Assembly (NCBI RefSeq): GCF_012863495.1
Contig: NZ_JAAVJL010000001.1
Coordinates: 2,847,501-2,911,500 of the forward strand
DNA from: Pseudanabaena yagii GIHE-NHR1
GTDB lineage: Bacteria > Cyanobacteriota > Cyanobacteriia > Pseudanabaenales > Pseudanabaenaceae
Length of the DNA: 64,000 nt
Direction of reading: 5' to 3'
In this document: positions 22,549-34,643 of the stretch, piece by piece
Position numbering within the stretch: the first letter of the stretch is position 1
Layout: each line of letters starts with the position of its first letter
Notes under the pieces: generated by a model
Seen by the model: the letters and a program-made list of their open reading frames with translations, nothing else
Database searches by the model: none
What the model was told of the DNA's origin: nothing
Position numbers and translations under genes: made by a program

Positions 22549-23448
22549 ATGCTGGAAGTCCTGCAATCAACCATTGATGGTATCGCTGTCGGCAGCATTA
22601 TTGCCCTTGCCGCAGTTGGTTTAACGCTCACCTATGGCATCTTGCGCCTTGCCAACTTCGCCCATGGCGACATTCTCACCCTCGGTGCATATCTTGCCTT
22701 TCTCGCCAATACCACCCTCAAACTTGATATTTGGCTATCGATCGCTTTGGGTAGTGGTATCTCTATCGCCATAGTCTTACTTTGCGAAAAAATCCTCTGG
22801 CAGCCATTACGGGCTAAACGCGCTACTGCAACCACGATGATGATCGTTTCCATTGGTTTAGCACTGGTGATTCGTAATGCGATCGTTCTTGCTTGGGGCG
22901 CAAAACCACAGAAATATAATTTGCCAACTTTCCCAGCGATTGACGTATTTGGCTTAGCAATCACCCGCAATAAAATCGTGGTCATCGTGGCAGCGATCGC
23001 TGTAATTGCAGGACTTTACTATCTACTCCAAAACACCAAAATCGGTAAAGCGATGCGAGCAGTTGCCGATAACCCTGAACTTGCCAAGGTTGCAGGTATT
23101 AATGTCAATGCCGTGATTTTATGGACATGGGTAATTGCGGGAGGCATGACTGCTTTTGGTGGCAGTATGTATGGACTAATTACCAACTTGCGCCCAAATA
23201 TGGGTTGGTTCTTGATTTTGCCCATGTTTGCGGCAGTAATTTTGGGCGGTATTGGTAATCCCTATGGTGCGATTGCAGGGGCATTGATCGTCGGTATTTC
23301 CCAAGAGGTGGCGACGACCTGTCCAGCAGCGTTAGGTGAATTACAAAAATACTGTATTGGCACTGACTACAAGCTAGGTGTAGGTCTAGTGATTATGATT
23401 TTAGTGTTACTTTTCAAGCCGCAAGGATTATTTAAAGGTACGATTTAA
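22549..23448 (+). CDS. livH: Branched-chain amino acid ABC transporter permease (LivH/NatC-D type)
   Basis: 299-residue inner-membrane permease with about 8 helices. Family marks: IDGIAVGSIIALAAVGLTLT at the N-terminus, LRLANFAHGDILTLGAYLAF, the EAA-like loop KAMRAVADNPELAKVAGINV, and GAIAGALIVGISQEVA. It forms a heterodimer with a LivM-type permease plus ATPases and a binding protein; in cyanobacteria the N-I neutral amino-acid system has this make-up with scattered genes. The probable partner permease (livM) lies 14 kb away on the other strand. The start is ATG 22549; GGAGGAAA lies about 45 bases upstream, too far to serve as its ribosome site. Confidence 0.88.
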   Translation: MLEVLQSTIDGIAVGSIIALAAVGLTLTYGILRLANFAHGDILTLGAYLAFLANTTLKLDIWLSIALGSGISIAIVLLCEKILWQPLRAKRATATTMMIVSIGLALVIRNAIVLAWGAKPQKYNLPTFPAIDVFGLAITRNKIVVIVAAIAVIAGLYYLLQNTKIGKAMRAVADNPELAKVAGINVNAVILWTWVIAGGMTAFGGSMYGLITNLRPNMGWFLILPMFAAVILGGIGNPYGAIAGALIVGISQEVATTCPAALGELQKYCIGTDYKLGVGLVIMILVLLFKPQGLFKGTI

Positions 23449-23490
23449 AGATAACTGATCTTTTTCTGTGTGTCCCTATTAAAACTTCAA

Positions 23491-23527
23491 AAAAATGTGA
23501 CGCACGCTGCACGTGCGTCACATTTTT
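23491..23527 (+). terminator. Terminator of livH
   Basis: Arms AAAATGTGACGCACG / CGTGCGTCACATTTT with loop CTGCA, followed by T-run, about 45 bases after the livH stop. Confidence 0.75.
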
Positions 23528-23553
23528 TATATTGAATTTCGCTACTTAATAAA

Positions 23554-23975
23554 ACGCGAATTCGAGATAATTTAAAACAAGTTTCGAGAGAGGTTTTGCA
23601 TAGCAAAACCTCTCTCGAAACTTATAAGGGACTTGCTATTAATTAAAACCTGTGGCTTCGACTTCGCTCAGCCAATGTTAGCTGAGCGAAGTCGAAGCTA
23701 GATAACTTTGGTGGGACATTTTCTATCCGCAAGAGCCTAAACGTGTAAATTTTTTAAACTTAATCTAACTATAACTATATTCGCCTGTATCAAGACAAAT
23801 TAAAATCCAAATAGTGTAAGGTGGGGCTTCGTGCCACCTTACACTATTTGGGTTTTATGTCCTAACAAGAATCGCGACGGCTATATTTATAGCATTCTTA
23901 AATCATTGGTAGATTTTTGGGTTTGTGGAAGCTTAACCATTCGGGGTGCGCTTCCACAAACTATTTAGGATTGCT
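23554..23975. repeat. Nest of four dispersed repeats (families B, A, D, C)
   Basis: Within 420 bp stand, in order: family B copy 2 (23554-23622; arms 23580-23600 region, apex GCATAGC), family A copy 2 (23628-23738), family D copy 2 (about 23775-23886; hairpin apex GGTGGGGCTTCGTGCCACC) and family C copy 1 (23891-23975, AGCATTCTTAAATC ... ATTTAGGATTGCT bounded by TAT/ATA). No gene is present. Confidence 0.8.
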
Positions 23976-24027
23976 ATAGATGTAATTAAACTTGGTTTAT
24001 AACTTTTTGATTTGTACCACTCAAATA

Positions 24028-24069
24028 TTTATCCTTTCCTTAACCAAAACTGTATTCTTCTCTTAACCT
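24028..24069 (+). promoter_or_regulatory. Candidate Pho boxes upstream of the giant phosphatase gene
   Basis: Octamers TTTATCCT (24028) and CTTAACCA (24039) are 11 bases apart start to start; CTTAACCT (24062) follows, with CTTGTCAA 11 bases later (24073). The cyanobacterial SphR/PhoB box is tandem CTTAACCT with 3-base spacers, i.e. the same 11-base period. The distance between the second and third octamer is 23 rather than 22, so this is two adjacent pairs rather than one perfect array. The start codon lies about 490 bases downstream. Confidence 0.5.
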
Positions 24070-24554
24070 AACCTTGTCAAGGTTTCATGTAATCTACTTA
24101 AGGCAACGTTTTTATCAATTTTAAAAACATATTCCATGCCTAAATGATTTGCGGAGGAGCGCAATCTTTAGTTGTGTCCCAACATAGAGCGATTTTGGAT
24201 CAAATGAAGCCCAAGAAAATTCTTTGAAAGCATTAAAAATCAATACTTTTAAAAAATTCTTGATTCAGATTCGAGAGCAAAGTGCTGTAAATCTAGAAAA
24301 CCCAAAATACTCTAGGAATATAGGAGTTGTTGGGATTATTAGTAAATATCTAAACGCTAAATATTTACTAAATATTAATTTTATTTTCGATGAAGTATCT
24401 TTATCTACTTTGCAATTGCGATTAGAGATGCTTTGCGCCGCAAACAATTAACAGAATGCTTCTATTTGTGTACTTGGTGCGCTGAAGTTCTTGTGTTAGC
24501 GGCTTGATTTTCTATGGGTAAACGTCAAAACAAGCTAGTGAGAAATAGTTAACA

Positions 24555-27500
24555 ATGGCAGCTTCAATTCTTGGTTCTGGTGATGTAGCATTTCTAAGTC
24601 TTATTGCCGATAATCCTGACACCTTCTCTTTTGTATTACTTAAAGATATTGAGGCAGGAACTATTATCAACGTTACAGATAATGGTTGGTTATCGTCAGG
24701 TAGTTTTAGAACTGGCGAAGGTGTTTTGCAATATGTTGCACCCACTGCTCAGACTGTCGGAACTGTAATCACCTATGTCGATGGTGTGGCAAATACTGGG
24801 TGGACGAACATCAGTGGCGGGACAAACTTTGCCTTATCAACTTCAGGTGACTCGTTAATTGCTTTTCAGGGAGATTTGACTGGCTCTGGCAGCGCCACAA
24901 CTAGTACTTCACCCAATATTTTAGCGGCAGTAACCATCAACCGTTCTACGTTCGATGCGAATGCAACTAATTCAAATACTACCGCCCTTCCTAATGGTTT
25001 GACACTAGGACTAAATGCTGTTGCGGTTGGTCAGGCTACGGCTGAATTTGATAACTCACGTTACACAGGAGCAACTACCTTTGCCTCAGCAGAGGAGGCA
25101 AGAATAGCGATTAATAATCCTAGTAACTGGACTGGAAGCGATACGGTGACGACTAATTTCAGTGGTTCTTTTAGTATTGGTGCTTCCTCAAATCCTACAG
25201 TTAACCTATCTGTAAGTACGAATACAGGCTCAGAAGCTGGCACAACCGTAATTACCCTGACAGGGATCGCATCTAGTGCTGTGACTGGCGATCAAAGCGT
25301 TACCGTTGCGGTGAATGGACTGGGGATTACTACAGGAGACTATACGCTTAGCAATAATGTCATCACGATCGCGAATGGGGCGACGACAGGCTCGGTCACT
25401 TTTACCGTTGTCGATGATGCTTTAGTGGAAGGTACAGAAACCGCTACATTAAGCATTAGCAATCCATCGTCAGGAATTGCGTTAGGTAGTACTACTTCTT
25501 TAAATATCGCGATCGCTGATAACGATGTTGTGGTCAGCCCTAATGTGCGGATTCACGATATTCAAGGTGCGGGACATATTTCCACCTATGCAGGACAAGC
25601 AGTAACAGGTGTTGCAGGTATCGTCACAGCGATCGCCTCGAATGGTTTCTACCTGCAAGATCCTAACCCTGATACTAATGATGCTACTTCAGAAGGGATT
25701 TTTGTATTTACATCTTCTGCGCCCACGGTACAAGTAGGAGATTCCTTATTAGTTAACGGAACAGTAACCGAGTTTCGTGCTGGAGGCTCAGCGAATAACC
25801 TCACCGTTACGGAAATTGTTAGTCCTGTAATTACAAAACTCTCCAGTGGCAATGCTTTACCTGCCGCAACGATTCTCGGCAATGGTGGACGAGCGATTCC
25901 CAATCAGATTATTAGTAATGATGCAGCTAGCGGCAATGTGGAGAATGCTAGTACTGTATTTGATCCCGCACAAGATGGTATCGACTTCTACGAAAGCCTA
26001 GAAGGAATGCTGGTGCAAGTAAACAATCCTGTTGCAACTTCACCCACGGCAAAATTCGGAACATCGGAAGAAATTTGGGTGTTAGCTGACAATGGAACCA
26101 ATGCTACCAGTCTCACCAGCAAAGGCGGCAGCCTGATTACATCCAGTGATTTCAATCCTGAAAGAATCCAGATCGACGATCTGAACAATTCGCTTGTATT
26201 GCCCGATGTAAATGTTGGCACTCAGCTTAGCTCCGTTACTGGCGTGGTTAACTATGATTTCAACAACTACGAAGTTTTGGTTTCAACAGCACCAACAGTA
26301 GTAAAACCCTCGACTTTACAAAAAGAGGTTACGAACCTAACCAGCAGTGCTACGCAATTGACCGTGGCAACCTTCAATGTAGAAAACCTCGATCCTAGCG
26401 ATACGACATTTAATGCGATCGCGAGTGCCATTGTCAGCAACATGAAGTCGCCCGACATCATTAATCTTGAAGAAATTCAGGACAATAATGGTGCAACTAA
26501 CGATGGGACGGTTGATGCGAATGTCACCTTGCAAACGCTGATTAATGCGATCGCCTCTGCAGGTGGACCTACTTACGAATATCGCCAAATTAATCCAGTC
26601 AACAATCAAGATGGTGGCGAACCTGGTGGCAACATCCGCGTAGCTTTTCTGTTTAACCCCAATCGCGTTAGTTTTGTTGAAGGATCGTTGCAACGCTTGA
26701 CCGATACCAATCTGGCTGATGGTGATGCCTTCGCTAGCAGCCGTAAACCGCTCGTGGGTAAATTTGTCTTTAACCAACAGGAAGTGACCGTCATTGGCAA
26801 CCACTTCAACTCTAAAGGCGGCGATCAACCTCTATTTGGACCTAATCAACCACCGACATTAAATAGTGAAGTACAACGCAACCAACAAGCTGCGATCGTC
26901 AAAGATTACGTGCAAGGTTTGCTCGCAACCAATCCCAAGGCAAATATTGTTGTGGCAGGTGACTTAAATGATTTCGAGTTCTCTAATCCCCTCAGTACTT
27001 TAGAAAGTGGTGGATTGAATACTCTCATCGAAACTCTGCCAGTCAACGAGCGCTATACCTATAACTTTCAAGGCAATGCCCAAGCGCTAGATCAGATTTT
27101 GGTGAGCAACAATCTCAGTAGCAAACTCGATGGGTTTGATGTCGTACATATTAATTCTGAGTTTGCCGATCAAGTTAGCGACCACGATCCCAGTGTGGCA
27201 AGGTTCAATCTCCCATCTCCCAATCAAGCTTCCTATACATTGCAACTGCTTCATTACTATGGTGAGAGTGGCTTACTTGGTGTGGAAACTGCGCCAATCA
27301 TGGGTGCGCTGATCGACAAGTTTGATGACCAATACAGCAATACTTTAGTCATTGGTGAAGGGGATAGTTATATTCCCGGTCCTTGGTTGGTTGGTGGTTC
27401 CGACCCTTCCTTAAATGCTGTATCTGGAATTGGCAGTACAGCACTCGGTCGTCCTGACATTGCGATCATGAACGCTTTTGGAACCGATGTTTCAGCACTA

Positions 27501-30500
27501 GGCAATCATGAGTTCGATCTTGGTTCGCCAGTGTTGCAAAGTGCGATCGCACCCTCAGGGGCTTGGACTGGTGCACAGTTCCCTCTGATTACATCCAATT
27601 TAAACTTCAGTGCTGACGGCTCGTTGCGTGGTCTAGCCGATGCCTCGCTCGGTGGTACGGCAACGAACGCATTCGCTGGCAAAGAAGCCTCCACAATCAA
27701 GGGTAAGATTGCGCCCTATACCGTAGTAACTCAAGGCGGAGAGAAGATTGGTATCGTTGGCGCTACAACTTACGATCTGTTGAGTAAGACCTCGCCGAAT
27801 GGCACTGTACCAAAGGACGATGGCATTCCATCAACTGACGATTTACAGGAGGTCGCGGCATATATTCAGGCTTCAGTGGATGCGCTCAAAGCACTAGGTA
27901 TTAACAAGATCGTGATGGTCGATCAGCTCGACACGATCGATCGCAACAAAGCGCTTGCGCCTTTAGTTTCTGGCATTGATGTGATGATTGCTGGTGGTGG
28001 ACATGAGCGCTTGGGCGATGCAAATGATACGGCTGTTGGCTTTAACGGTCATTCCGCCAACTTCGTCGATACCTACCCCATTGTCACTGCTGGATCTGAC
28101 GGCAAGCCAACTTTAATCGTCACCACTGACACCGAATATTCCTATCTCGGTCGCCTCGTAGTGGATTTCAATGCGAATGGTGAGATTATCCTTCCCAATC
28201 TTAATCCAATAATTAATGGAGCCTATGCGTCAACTGAGGCTAACCTTCAGGCTGCCTATGGCACGACACAGACAGCAGCTCAGATCGTTGCCAGTAGTGT
28301 GATCGGCTCTAATGTCAATGCCATCACACAGGCAATTAACAATGTAATTATCTCCAAGGACAGCAACATCTTTGGCTACACCAATGTCTATTTGGAAGGC
28401 GATCGCGCCTTTGGTCGAGCGCAGGAAGTCAACCTTGGCGACATTACTGCCGATGCCAATCTATTTAAGGCAAAAGCAGCTCTTGGCAATAATGCCATCC
28501 TCTTTTCATTAAAGAATGGTGGTGGTTTACGTGCTTCGATAGGTGCGATCGGTGAAGATGGCGGGAAGGAACCACCAGCCGCTTCCAGCGTGAAACCTGC
28601 GGGTGCAATCTCCCAACTCGATGTGGAAAATGCACTCCGCTTTGACAATAAACTGATGGTGTTCGATACGACCGCGCAGGGACTGCTAAACATTCTGAAC
28701 TATGCGGCTGGACTTGCCCCTGGAAATGGCGGCTATGCCCAGCTTGGCGGCATTCGATTTTCCTACGATCCCACCAAACCCGCAGGCTCTAAAGTACAGG
28801 ATGTGGCGATCTATGACCTTAACGGTAGTCTGGTTGCCAAGGTCGTGGACAATGGGGTGATATTACCAACCGCACCCGCAACCATCAGTGCTGTCGTGCT
28901 TAACTTCACGGCAAATGGTGGCGATGGTTATCCAATTAAGGCAAATGCCGATAACTTCCGCTATTTACTAAGTGATGGCACTCTATCCGCACCGATTAGC
29001 AAGACTCTAGACTTCACTGCTGCTGCAAATGTGCCTACCAATACTCTTGGGGAACAGAAAGCCTTTGAGGATTTCCTCCGCACATTCCACGGCACACCGC
29101 AAACTGCCTACTCCGTCGCCGATACCTCTGCTTCACTCGATCAGCGCATTCAAAATTTGAGTGTGAGACAAGACGAGGTATTCACCAATGTAGCGAACTA
29201 CAATTTCTCAAACCTCCCAACCCTTGGGACAACTACGAATGGGCAACAGATCTCGTTAGGTGGCTTCTCTGGCTTGTATTTCCAAGGACTCGCCGACAAT
29301 GGCAATCTCAAGTTTGTCACTAACACCGATCGCGGACCGAATGGCGATCCAACGGGAGCAAAAAGACCATTCTATCTGCCTAACTTCCAACCCGAAATCG
29401 TCAGCTTTGAGCTGAACCGCACTACAGGCGATATCACGATTACCAATCGCACGGGTTTATTCCGTCCCGATGGTACAACTCCCTTAACGGGATTGCCTAA
29501 CCTCCAAGCAGGAGCTAATGGAACTGCTTACACCGATGAAATCGCTGTGGATCTCAATGGTAATGTTCTGCCCAACGATCCTTTGGGTGCGGATTTAGAG
29601 GGAATTGCGGTTGCGGCAAATGGTGACTATTGGATGGTGGATGAATACCGTCCCGCCATTTATCACTTTGATGTGAATGGAAAACTGCTCGATCGCTTTA
29701 TTCCTCAAGGCACGGCAACTGCCCCCAATCCCGATGCACCTGCTGGCAGCTTTGGTACAGAAGCATTACCCGCAGTCTATGCCCAACGCCGCAATAACCG
29801 AGGTTTTGAAGCTATTGCCCTAGAGGGTAATAAACTCTATGCCTTCATTCAGAGTGCGATCGATAATCCTGATAATGCTGGCGATACGACTTCCAGAAAC
29901 TCGCGCAATCTCCGCATTTTGGAATTCGATATTGCTTCTAAAGCTGTTACTGGCGAATATATCTATCTTTTAGACAGTATTTCTGCAAGTGGTAATGCCA
30001 AAACCGACAAACTCGGTGATGCTGTTTCCCTTGGTAATGGCAAATTCGCTGTGGTCGAACGCGATGATCTTGCCACTTCTGCATCTAACAAATTGATTTA
30101 TCAAATTGATTTGAGTGCGGCAACCAATATCTACAATGCCAACTTTACCTTCCCCACTGGTAAAACTGCGATCGAGCAACTCACTTCTGCCGAACTCGCC
30201 AGCGCAGGTATTAATGTAGTCTCCAAGAGCCTAATTGCCAATGCTGCTCAGTATGGCTACACAGGTGTCGAAAAGCTCGAAGGTCTGGCGTTGATTGCTC
30301 CTAACCAACTTGCTCTCATTAATGACAACGACTTTAACGTTGCAGGAACGGCAACCCCTGAAAAACTGGGAATTCTGGAGGTCAGCAAAACCTTACCTGT
30401 TTCAGCGATCGACTTCAGTGGCGCTAACTACACAGTTACCGAAGGCAATGGTTCTACAACGGCAACCGTTCGCATCACTAGAACAGGGGATGTATCGGGA

Positions 30501-33500
30501 ACAAGTACTGTAGAACTGCAATTGAATGACGGTACGGCAACGGGCAGCGTGATTCCGCCAACTTTTGCTCAAACCCAAGGTGCTAGCAGCTCTGCAACTC
30601 CCTATTTAGTTCCCACGGCAGCAGGTGTTAGCTTCACCTCAATCCTGACGGTAGGCGATAGCATCGGTGGCTATAAGATGGTTGGTATTCCCGATGGTCT
30701 GGGTTCCTTTGACAATGGTGATGGAACTTTCACGCTTCTAATGAACCATGAGCTGGGAAATACGAGTGGTATTGTTCGGGCAAATGGCTCTAAGGGTGCT
30801 TTTGTATCCAAATGGATTATCAATAAGTCCGACCTATCCGTTGTGAGTGGTAGCGACCTCACCCAGAATATGAATATCTGGAATGGCTCTGGATATACCA
30901 CATACAATGCTGCCAATCCGTCTCCCTTAGCCGCATTTAGTCGTTTTTGTTCAGCCGATCTCGCTCCAGTTTCTGCCTTCTACAATAGTGCTACAGGTTT
31001 AGGAACTACTGAACGAATCTATTTGAATGGTGAGGAAAGTGGGGTTGAAGGTCGTGCTGTTGGACATATTGCTACTGGTTTAAATGCAGGGACATCTTAT
31101 GAGTTACCATCACTTGGAAAGTTTAGTCATGAAAATGCAGTGGCTAGTCCCACTGCAAGCGACAAAACAGTCATTGGAGGAATGGATGATGGCACGAACG
31201 GTCAGGTTTACTTCTATGTCGGTACTAAGACCAATACGGGTACTGAAATTGAAAAAGCTGGTCTAACTAACGGTAAGCTATTTGGCATTAAAGTCGATGG
31301 TCTAGTAGATGAAGCCAACACTACCACTTTGGCGGCTGGAAACCGCTTCAGTCTCGTAGATTTGGGTTCTGTGCAAAATACTACTGGGGCTACCTTAGAT
31401 GCTGCGAGTGAAGCCGCAGGAGTCACTAGTTTCTTGCGACCTGAAGATGGCGCATGGGATCCTTCTAGCCCAAGAGATTTTTACTTCACTACTACCAACA
31501 GTTTTACAGGTCCCAGCCGTCTTTGGAGATTGCGCTTTGACGATCCGACTAATCCTGAGGCAGGTGGAACCGTGGAAATGGTGCTTGATGGTACGGAAGG
31601 TCAGAGAATGTTTGACAACTTCACCATCGATCGCTACGGGCATATTCTGCTCCAAGAGGATATCGGCAACCAAGCTGCTATTGGCAAAATCTGGCAGTAC
31701 GATATCGCCACGGATAAACTTACACAAATTGCTCAGCACGATCCCAGTCGATTCGTTTCTGGCTCAGCGAATTTCTTAACCCAAGACGAAGAATCTTCTG
31801 GCATTATCGATGCTCAAGATATTCTTGGTGCAGGTTGGTTCTTGCTCGATGTTCAGGCTCACTACAGTATCCCAGGAGAACTCGTGGAAGGTGGTCAGCT
31901 TCTTGCTTTCTTCAATCCCGATACCTACAAGGCTTCTTTGTTGGACTACAACAACAAGCCCATTACCGTAACCTTTGCTGCTGGTGAAACCTTTAAGGAT
32001 GTGCAGATTCCAATTGTGGGAGATACCAATCCTGAAGGTAATGAAACCATCAACTTGAGTCTCAAAAATCCTAGTTCAGGAACATTAATCGGAATCAATC
32101 AACCCAAGGCGGTTTTGACGATTGTCAATGATGATGTCAATAGCGCCCCAGTTCTGACAGGCACTCCTACAATCCTTACGGCTGGAAAAGAGGACACAAT
32201 TTACAAGATCGCCGCCGCAGACTTGCTCGCTGGATTTACTGACGCAAACAACGATGTTCTCTCCGTATCTGGGCTAACTGCTACCAATGGCACTTTAATC
32301 GACAATCGCGATCGCACCTACAGTTTCACACCCAATGCCAACTTCAATGGCACGGTTAATTTGAGCTACAACGTCATTGATGGCAAAGGAGGCTCAGTCG
32401 CCGCAACCCAAACCCTTGCGATCGCGGCGGTAAATGATGCTCCAGTCCTCACGGCTGGATCGCTTACCCGCAAGATCAGTGGCAATATCAGTCAACCAAT
32501 TACTGGTATTAGCATTAGCGATATCGATGCGGGTGAAACACTTAATGCCCCAGTTCAAGTTACCTTGTCAGCAGGTAAGGGTGTACTCACTTTAGGTACT
32601 ACTACGGGACTAACGGGTGCGACCAGTGGCAGCAACATTACCTTTAGTGGCACGATCGCCAATATCAATGCTGCCTTAGCAACTCTCTCCTACAAGGGCA
32701 ATCCTAATGTCTTTGGACTTGGAGCAGATACGTTTAACCTCACTGTTAATGACCTCGGCAATACTGGAAGCGGTGGTTCCTTAACTGACAGCAAAGCGAT
32801 CGCGCTCAACATCTACAACACCCAGATCGGTACAAGTGGCGACAATACCTTTGCGGCAACACCTTATCCCGATGAATTCCTACTCGGTGCGGGTAATGAT
32901 CGCGTCATTGCCGATATCTTCAATCTCCAACAAAACGATATTTTTGATGGTGGTACTGGTAGCGATCGGCTGGTAGTTTTCGGTGGCAATGCCTCGGATA
33001 ACCTCTCACTAAATATCACTGACAATGGAGCCAATTTACTCACAGGGCTTGCAGGACTCAGTGGAACTACCATTAACAATTTCGAGCGCTTTGACTTCTC
33101 TAACTTCCTTGGCAGTCTCAATGCTACAGGTAGCAGTCAAGCCGATGAAATCTTTGGGGGATTTGGTAACGATCTTCTCGATGGTGGAGCGGGTATTGAC
33201 AATCTCAAAGGTGGCTTGGGTGACGACCGTTATGTTGTGGATAACGCAGGCGACCTTGTCACTGAGCTAGCAGACGAAGGTATTGATACCGTTCAATCCA
33301 GCATCAATTGGACTTTGGGTAACAATCTCGAAAACTTGACCCTGACAGGTAGCGCTATTTCAGGAACTGGCAACGGGCTGGACAACATCATCATTGGTAA
33401 TAATGCCAACAATATTCTCAGTGGTGGTGCTGGTAACGATACTCTCGATGGTGGTTTAGGTGCTGACAGCCTGACAGGTGGTACAGGTGACGACACCTAC

Positions 33501-34559
33501 ATTGTTGACAACATCAATGACACCATTACAGATTCCTCTGGTATCGATACTGTCCGTTCTAGCATTAGCTGGACATTGGGTAACAACCTTGAGAATCTCA
33601 CCCTCATTGGTAATGGTGATATCAACGGCACTGGTAACAGCCTCAAAAATGCGATCGTGGGCAATACTGGTAACAACATCCTTGATGGGGGCAGTAATGC
33701 TGACTCGCTTGTGGGTGGTGCTGGCAATGATACGTATATCGTCGATAACACGAATGATGTAGTTACTGAGTTGGCGAATGAAGGAATCGACACAGTTCTT
33801 TCAAGAGTCACTCGCACCTTGGAAGCCAATGTGGAAAACCTGATGCTGACAGGTAATAGCTCAATCAATGGTACGGGTAATGACCTGAACAACATCATTA
33901 TCGGTAACAGCGGCAATAATATCCTCGATGGTGGTATTGGAGCAGATTCCCTCAGTGGAGGTCTGGGTAATGACACTTACATTGTCGATAACTTGGGTGA
34001 TTCAATTACGGAAGCATTAAACCAAGGTACTGACTTGGTAAAATCAAGCGTTTCATGGACTCTCGGCGAAAACCTTGAGAACTTGACTCTAACGGGTAGC
34101 GCAAACATCGATGGTACTGGCAATAGCGGCAATAACGTTATTACAGGCAATGATGGCAACAATACTCTCAGTGGTGGATTTGGTAATGATTCTCTAACTG
34201 GTGGGTTGGGCGCAGATATCCTCGTTGGTGGCTTTGGCAATGACACATTGTTCCTCGGTCTCAATGATGGCGCTACCGATAGGGTCGTCTATAACCTTGG
34301 TGACGATAGCGATGTGGTTAATCAATTCACTCGCGGCATTGGCGGCGATCTGCTCCAATTCAATGGTATTGCTGCCATTGATGTGCGTACTGTCAATGGA
34401 AACACTCAGTTCCGCTTAGGCGATGGTATTGCTGGCAACAATAACTTTGGCAGTGGTTCTCTATTACTAACTTTGAATGGAGTCAACGGATTTACGTCTA
34501 GCAATATTAACGACAATATTCTCGCAGGTTCAACTCCTACGATCTTCCAATTCAGCTAG
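24555..34559 (+). CDS. Giant secreted RTX protein: nuclease + 5'-nucleotidase + phytase-like + PhoX-like
   Basis: 3334 residues; no N-terminal signal peptide, C-terminal RTX repeats, hence type I secretion is inferred. Domain order (approximate): 5-205 lamin-tail/LTD-like beta domain; 212-325 Calx-beta; 331-590 ExeM-type OB-fold region; 603-880 endonuclease/exonuclease/phosphatase ([26 protein letters not shown]); 893-1225 calcineurin-like plus 1265-1520 C-terminal 5'-nucleotidase domain ([19 protein letters not shown]); 1535-1945 esterase-like/phytase domain ([21 protein letters not shown]); a Calx-beta fold 1951-2525 interrupted by a PhoX/DUF839-like domain 2015-2456 ([28 protein letters not shown]); 2529-2756 two cadherin-like domains; 2760-3225 RTX nonapeptides with four (D)TYIVDN units; C-terminal secretion region. 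It is monocistronic behind Pho-box-like octamers, so its likely job is releasing phosphate from extracellular DNA and organophosphates. Confidence 0.88.
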   Translation: MAASILGSGDVAFLSLIADNPDTFSFVLLKDIEAGTIINVTDNGWLSSGSFRTGEGVLQYVAPTAQTVGTVITYVDGVANTGWTNISGGTNFALSTSGDSLIAFQGDLTGSGSATTSTSPNILAAVTINRSTFDANATNSNTTALPNGLTLGLNAVAVGQATAEFDNSRYTGATTFASAEEARIAINNPSNWTGSDTVTTNFSGSFSIGASSNPTVNLSVSTNTGSEAGTTVITLTGIASSAVTGDQSVTVAVNGLGITTGDYTLSNNVITIANGATTGSVTFTVVDDALVEGTETATLSISNPSSGIALGSTTSLNIAIADNDVVVSPNVRIHDIQGAGHISTYAGQAVTGVAGIVTAIASNGFYLQDPNPDTNDATSEGIFVFTSSAPTVQVGDSLLVNGTVTEFRAGGSANNLTVTEIVSPVITKLSSGNALPAATILGNGGRAIPNQIISNDAASGNVENASTVFDPAQDGIDFYESLEGMLVQVNNPVATSPTAKFGTSEEIWVLADNGTNATSLTSKGGSLITSSDFNPERIQIDDLNNSLVLPDVNVGTQLSSVTGVVNYDFNNYEVLVSTAPTVVKPSTLQKEVTNLTSSATQLTVATFNVENLDPSDTTFNAIASAIVSNMKSPDIINLEEIQDNNGATNDGTVDANVTLQTLINAIASAGGPTYEYRQINPVNNQDGGEPGGNIRVAFLFNPNRVSFVEGSLQRLTDTNLADGDAFASSRKPLVGKFVFNQQEVTVIGNHFNSKGGDQPLFGPNQPPTLNSEVQRNQQAAIVKDYVQGLLATNPKANIVVAGDLNDFEFSNPLSTLESGGLNTLIETLPVNERYTYNFQGNAQALDQILVSNNLSSKLDGFDVVHINSEFADQVSDHDPSVARFNLPSPNQASYTLQLLHYYGESGLLGVETAPIMGALIDKFDDQYSNTLVIGEGDSYIPGPWLVGGSDPSLNAVSGIGSTALGRPDIAIMNAFGTDVSALGNHEFDLGSPVLQSAIAPSGAWTGAQFPLITSNLNFSADGSLRGLADASLGGTATNAFAGKEASTIKGKIAPYTVVTQGGEKIGIVGATTYDLLSKTSPNGTVPKDDGIPSTDDLQEVAAYIQASVDALKALGINKIVMVDQLDTIDRNKALAPLVSGIDVMIAGGGHERLGDANDTAVGFNGHSANFVDTYPIVTAGSDGKPTLIVTTDTEYSYLGRLVVDFNANGEIILPNLNPIINGAYASTEANLQAAYGTTQTAAQIVASSVIGSNVNAITQAINNVIISKDSNIFGYTNVYLEGDRAFGRAQEVNLGDITADANLFKAKAALGNNAILFSLKNGGGLRASIGAIGEDGGKEPPAASSVKPAGAISQLDVENALRFDNKLMVFDTTAQGLLNILNYAAGLAPGNGGYAQLGGIRFSYDPTKPAGSKVQDVAIYDLNGSLVAKVVDNGVILPTAPATISAVVLNFTANGGDGYPIKANADNFRYLLSDGTLSAPISKTLDFTAAANVPTNTLGEQKAFEDFLRTFHGTPQTAYSVADTSASLDQRIQNLSVRQDEVFTNVANYNFSNLPTLGTTTNGQQISLGGFSGLYFQGLADNGNLKFVTNTDRGPNGDPTGAKRPFYLPNFQPEIVSFELNRTTGDITITNRTGLFRPDGTTPLTGLPNLQAGANGTAYTDEIAVDLNGNVLPNDPLGADLEGIAVAANGDYWMVDEYRPAIYHFDVNGKLLDRFIPQGTATAPNPDAPAGSFGTEALPAVYAQRRNNRGFEAIALEGNKLYAFIQSAIDNPDNAGDTTSRNSRNLRILEFDIASKAVTGEYIYLLDSISASGNAKTDKLGDAVSLGNGKFAVVERDDLATSASNKLIYQIDLSAATNIYNANFTFPTGKTAIEQLTSAELASAGINVVSKSLIANAAQYGYTGVEKLEGLALIAPNQLALINDNDFNVAGTATPEKLGILEVSKTLPVSAIDFSGANYTVTEGNGSTTATVRITRTGDVSGTSTVELQLNDGTATGSVIPPTFAQTQGASSSATPYLVPTAAGVSFTSILTVGDSIGGYKMVGIPDGLGSFDNGDGTFTLLMNHELGNTSGIVRANGSKGAFVSKWIINKSDLSVVSGSDLTQNMNIWNGSGYTTYNAANPSPLAAFSRFCSADLAPVSAFYNSATGLGTTERIYLNGEESGVEGRAVGHIATGLNAGTSYELPSLGKFSHENAVASPTASDKTVIGGMDDGTNGQVYFYVGTKTNTGTEIEKAGLTNGKLFGIKVDGLVDEANTTTLAAGNRFSLVDLGSVQNTTGATLDAASEAAGVTSFLRPEDGAWDPSSPRDFYFTTTNSFTGPSRLWRLRFDDPTNPEAGGTVEMVLDGTEGQRMFDNFTIDRYGHILLQEDIGNQAAIGKIWQYDIATDKLTQIAQHDPSRFVSGSANFLTQDEESSGIIDAQDILGAGWFLLDVQAHYSIPGELVEGGQLLAFFNPDTYKASLLDYNNKPITVTFAAGETFKDVQIPIVGDTNPEGNETINLSLKNPSSGTLIGINQPKAVLTIVNDDVNSAPVLTGTPTILTAGKEDTIYKIAAADLLAGFTDANNDVLSVSGLTATNGTLIDNRDRTYSFTPNANFNGTVNLSYNVIDGKGGSVAATQTLAIAAVNDAPVLTAGSLTRKISGNISQPITGISISDIDAGETLNAPVQVTLSAGKGVLTLGTTTGLTGATSGSNITFSGTIANINAALATLSYKGNPNVFGLGADTFNLTVNDLGNTGSGGSLTDSKAIALNIYNTQIGTSGDNTFAATPYPDEFLLGAGNDRVIADIFNLQQNDIFDGGTGSDRLVVFGGNASDNLSLNITDNGANLLTGLAGLSGTTINNFERFDFSNFLGSLNATGSSQADEIFGGFGNDLLDGGAGIDNLKGGLGDDRYVVDNAGDLVTELADEGIDTVQSSINWTLGNNLENLTLTGSAISGTGNGLDNIIIGNNANNILSGGAGNDTLDGGLGADSLTGGTGDDTYIVDNINDTITDSSGIDTVRSSISWTLGNNLENLTLIGNGDINGTGNSLKNAIVGNTGNNILDGGSNADSLVGGAGNDTYIVDNTNDVVTELANEGIDTVLSRVTRTLEANVENLMLTGNSSINGTGNDLNNIIIGNSGNNILDGGIGADSLSGGLGNDTYIVDNLGDSITEALNQGTDLVKSSVSWTLGENLENLTLTGSANIDGTGNSGNNVITGNDGNNTLSGGFGNDSLTGGLGADILVGGFGNDTLFLGLNDGATDRVVYNLGDDSDVVNQFTRGIGGDLLQFNGIAAIDVRTVNGNTQFRLGDGIAGNNNFGSGSLLLTLNGVNGFTSSNINDNILAGSTPTIFQFS

Positions 34560-34569
34560 TCTTGCATAA

Positions 34570-34634
34570 AAGAGGAGGCACATAGCGCCTCCTCTTAGTT
34601 TAAGGATGGGCAGCGCGAAGCGCTGCCCATCCTT
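34570..34634. terminator. Two hairpins between the giant gene and DUF1995
   Basis: AAGAGGAGGC/GCCTCCTCTT (34570-34579/34587-34596) ends the giant gene. AAGGATGGGCAGCGC with complement (34602-34616/34620-34634, loop GAA, then T-run) lies ahead of the DUF1995 stop on the opposite strand. Confidence 0.75.
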
Positions 34635-34643
34635 TTTTAGTAT

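Noticed and set aside
24224-24451. 75-residue open frame upstream of the giant gene
   Set aside because: TTG start, no ribosome site, Asn/Ile/Leu-rich as expected of AT-rich DNA, overlapped by an equally long frame on the other strand. Probably leader or intergenic DNA.
33293-34264. Long minus-strand frames opposite the RTX region
   Set aside because: Translation of the complement of repetitive Gly/Asp-rich codons; no family features.
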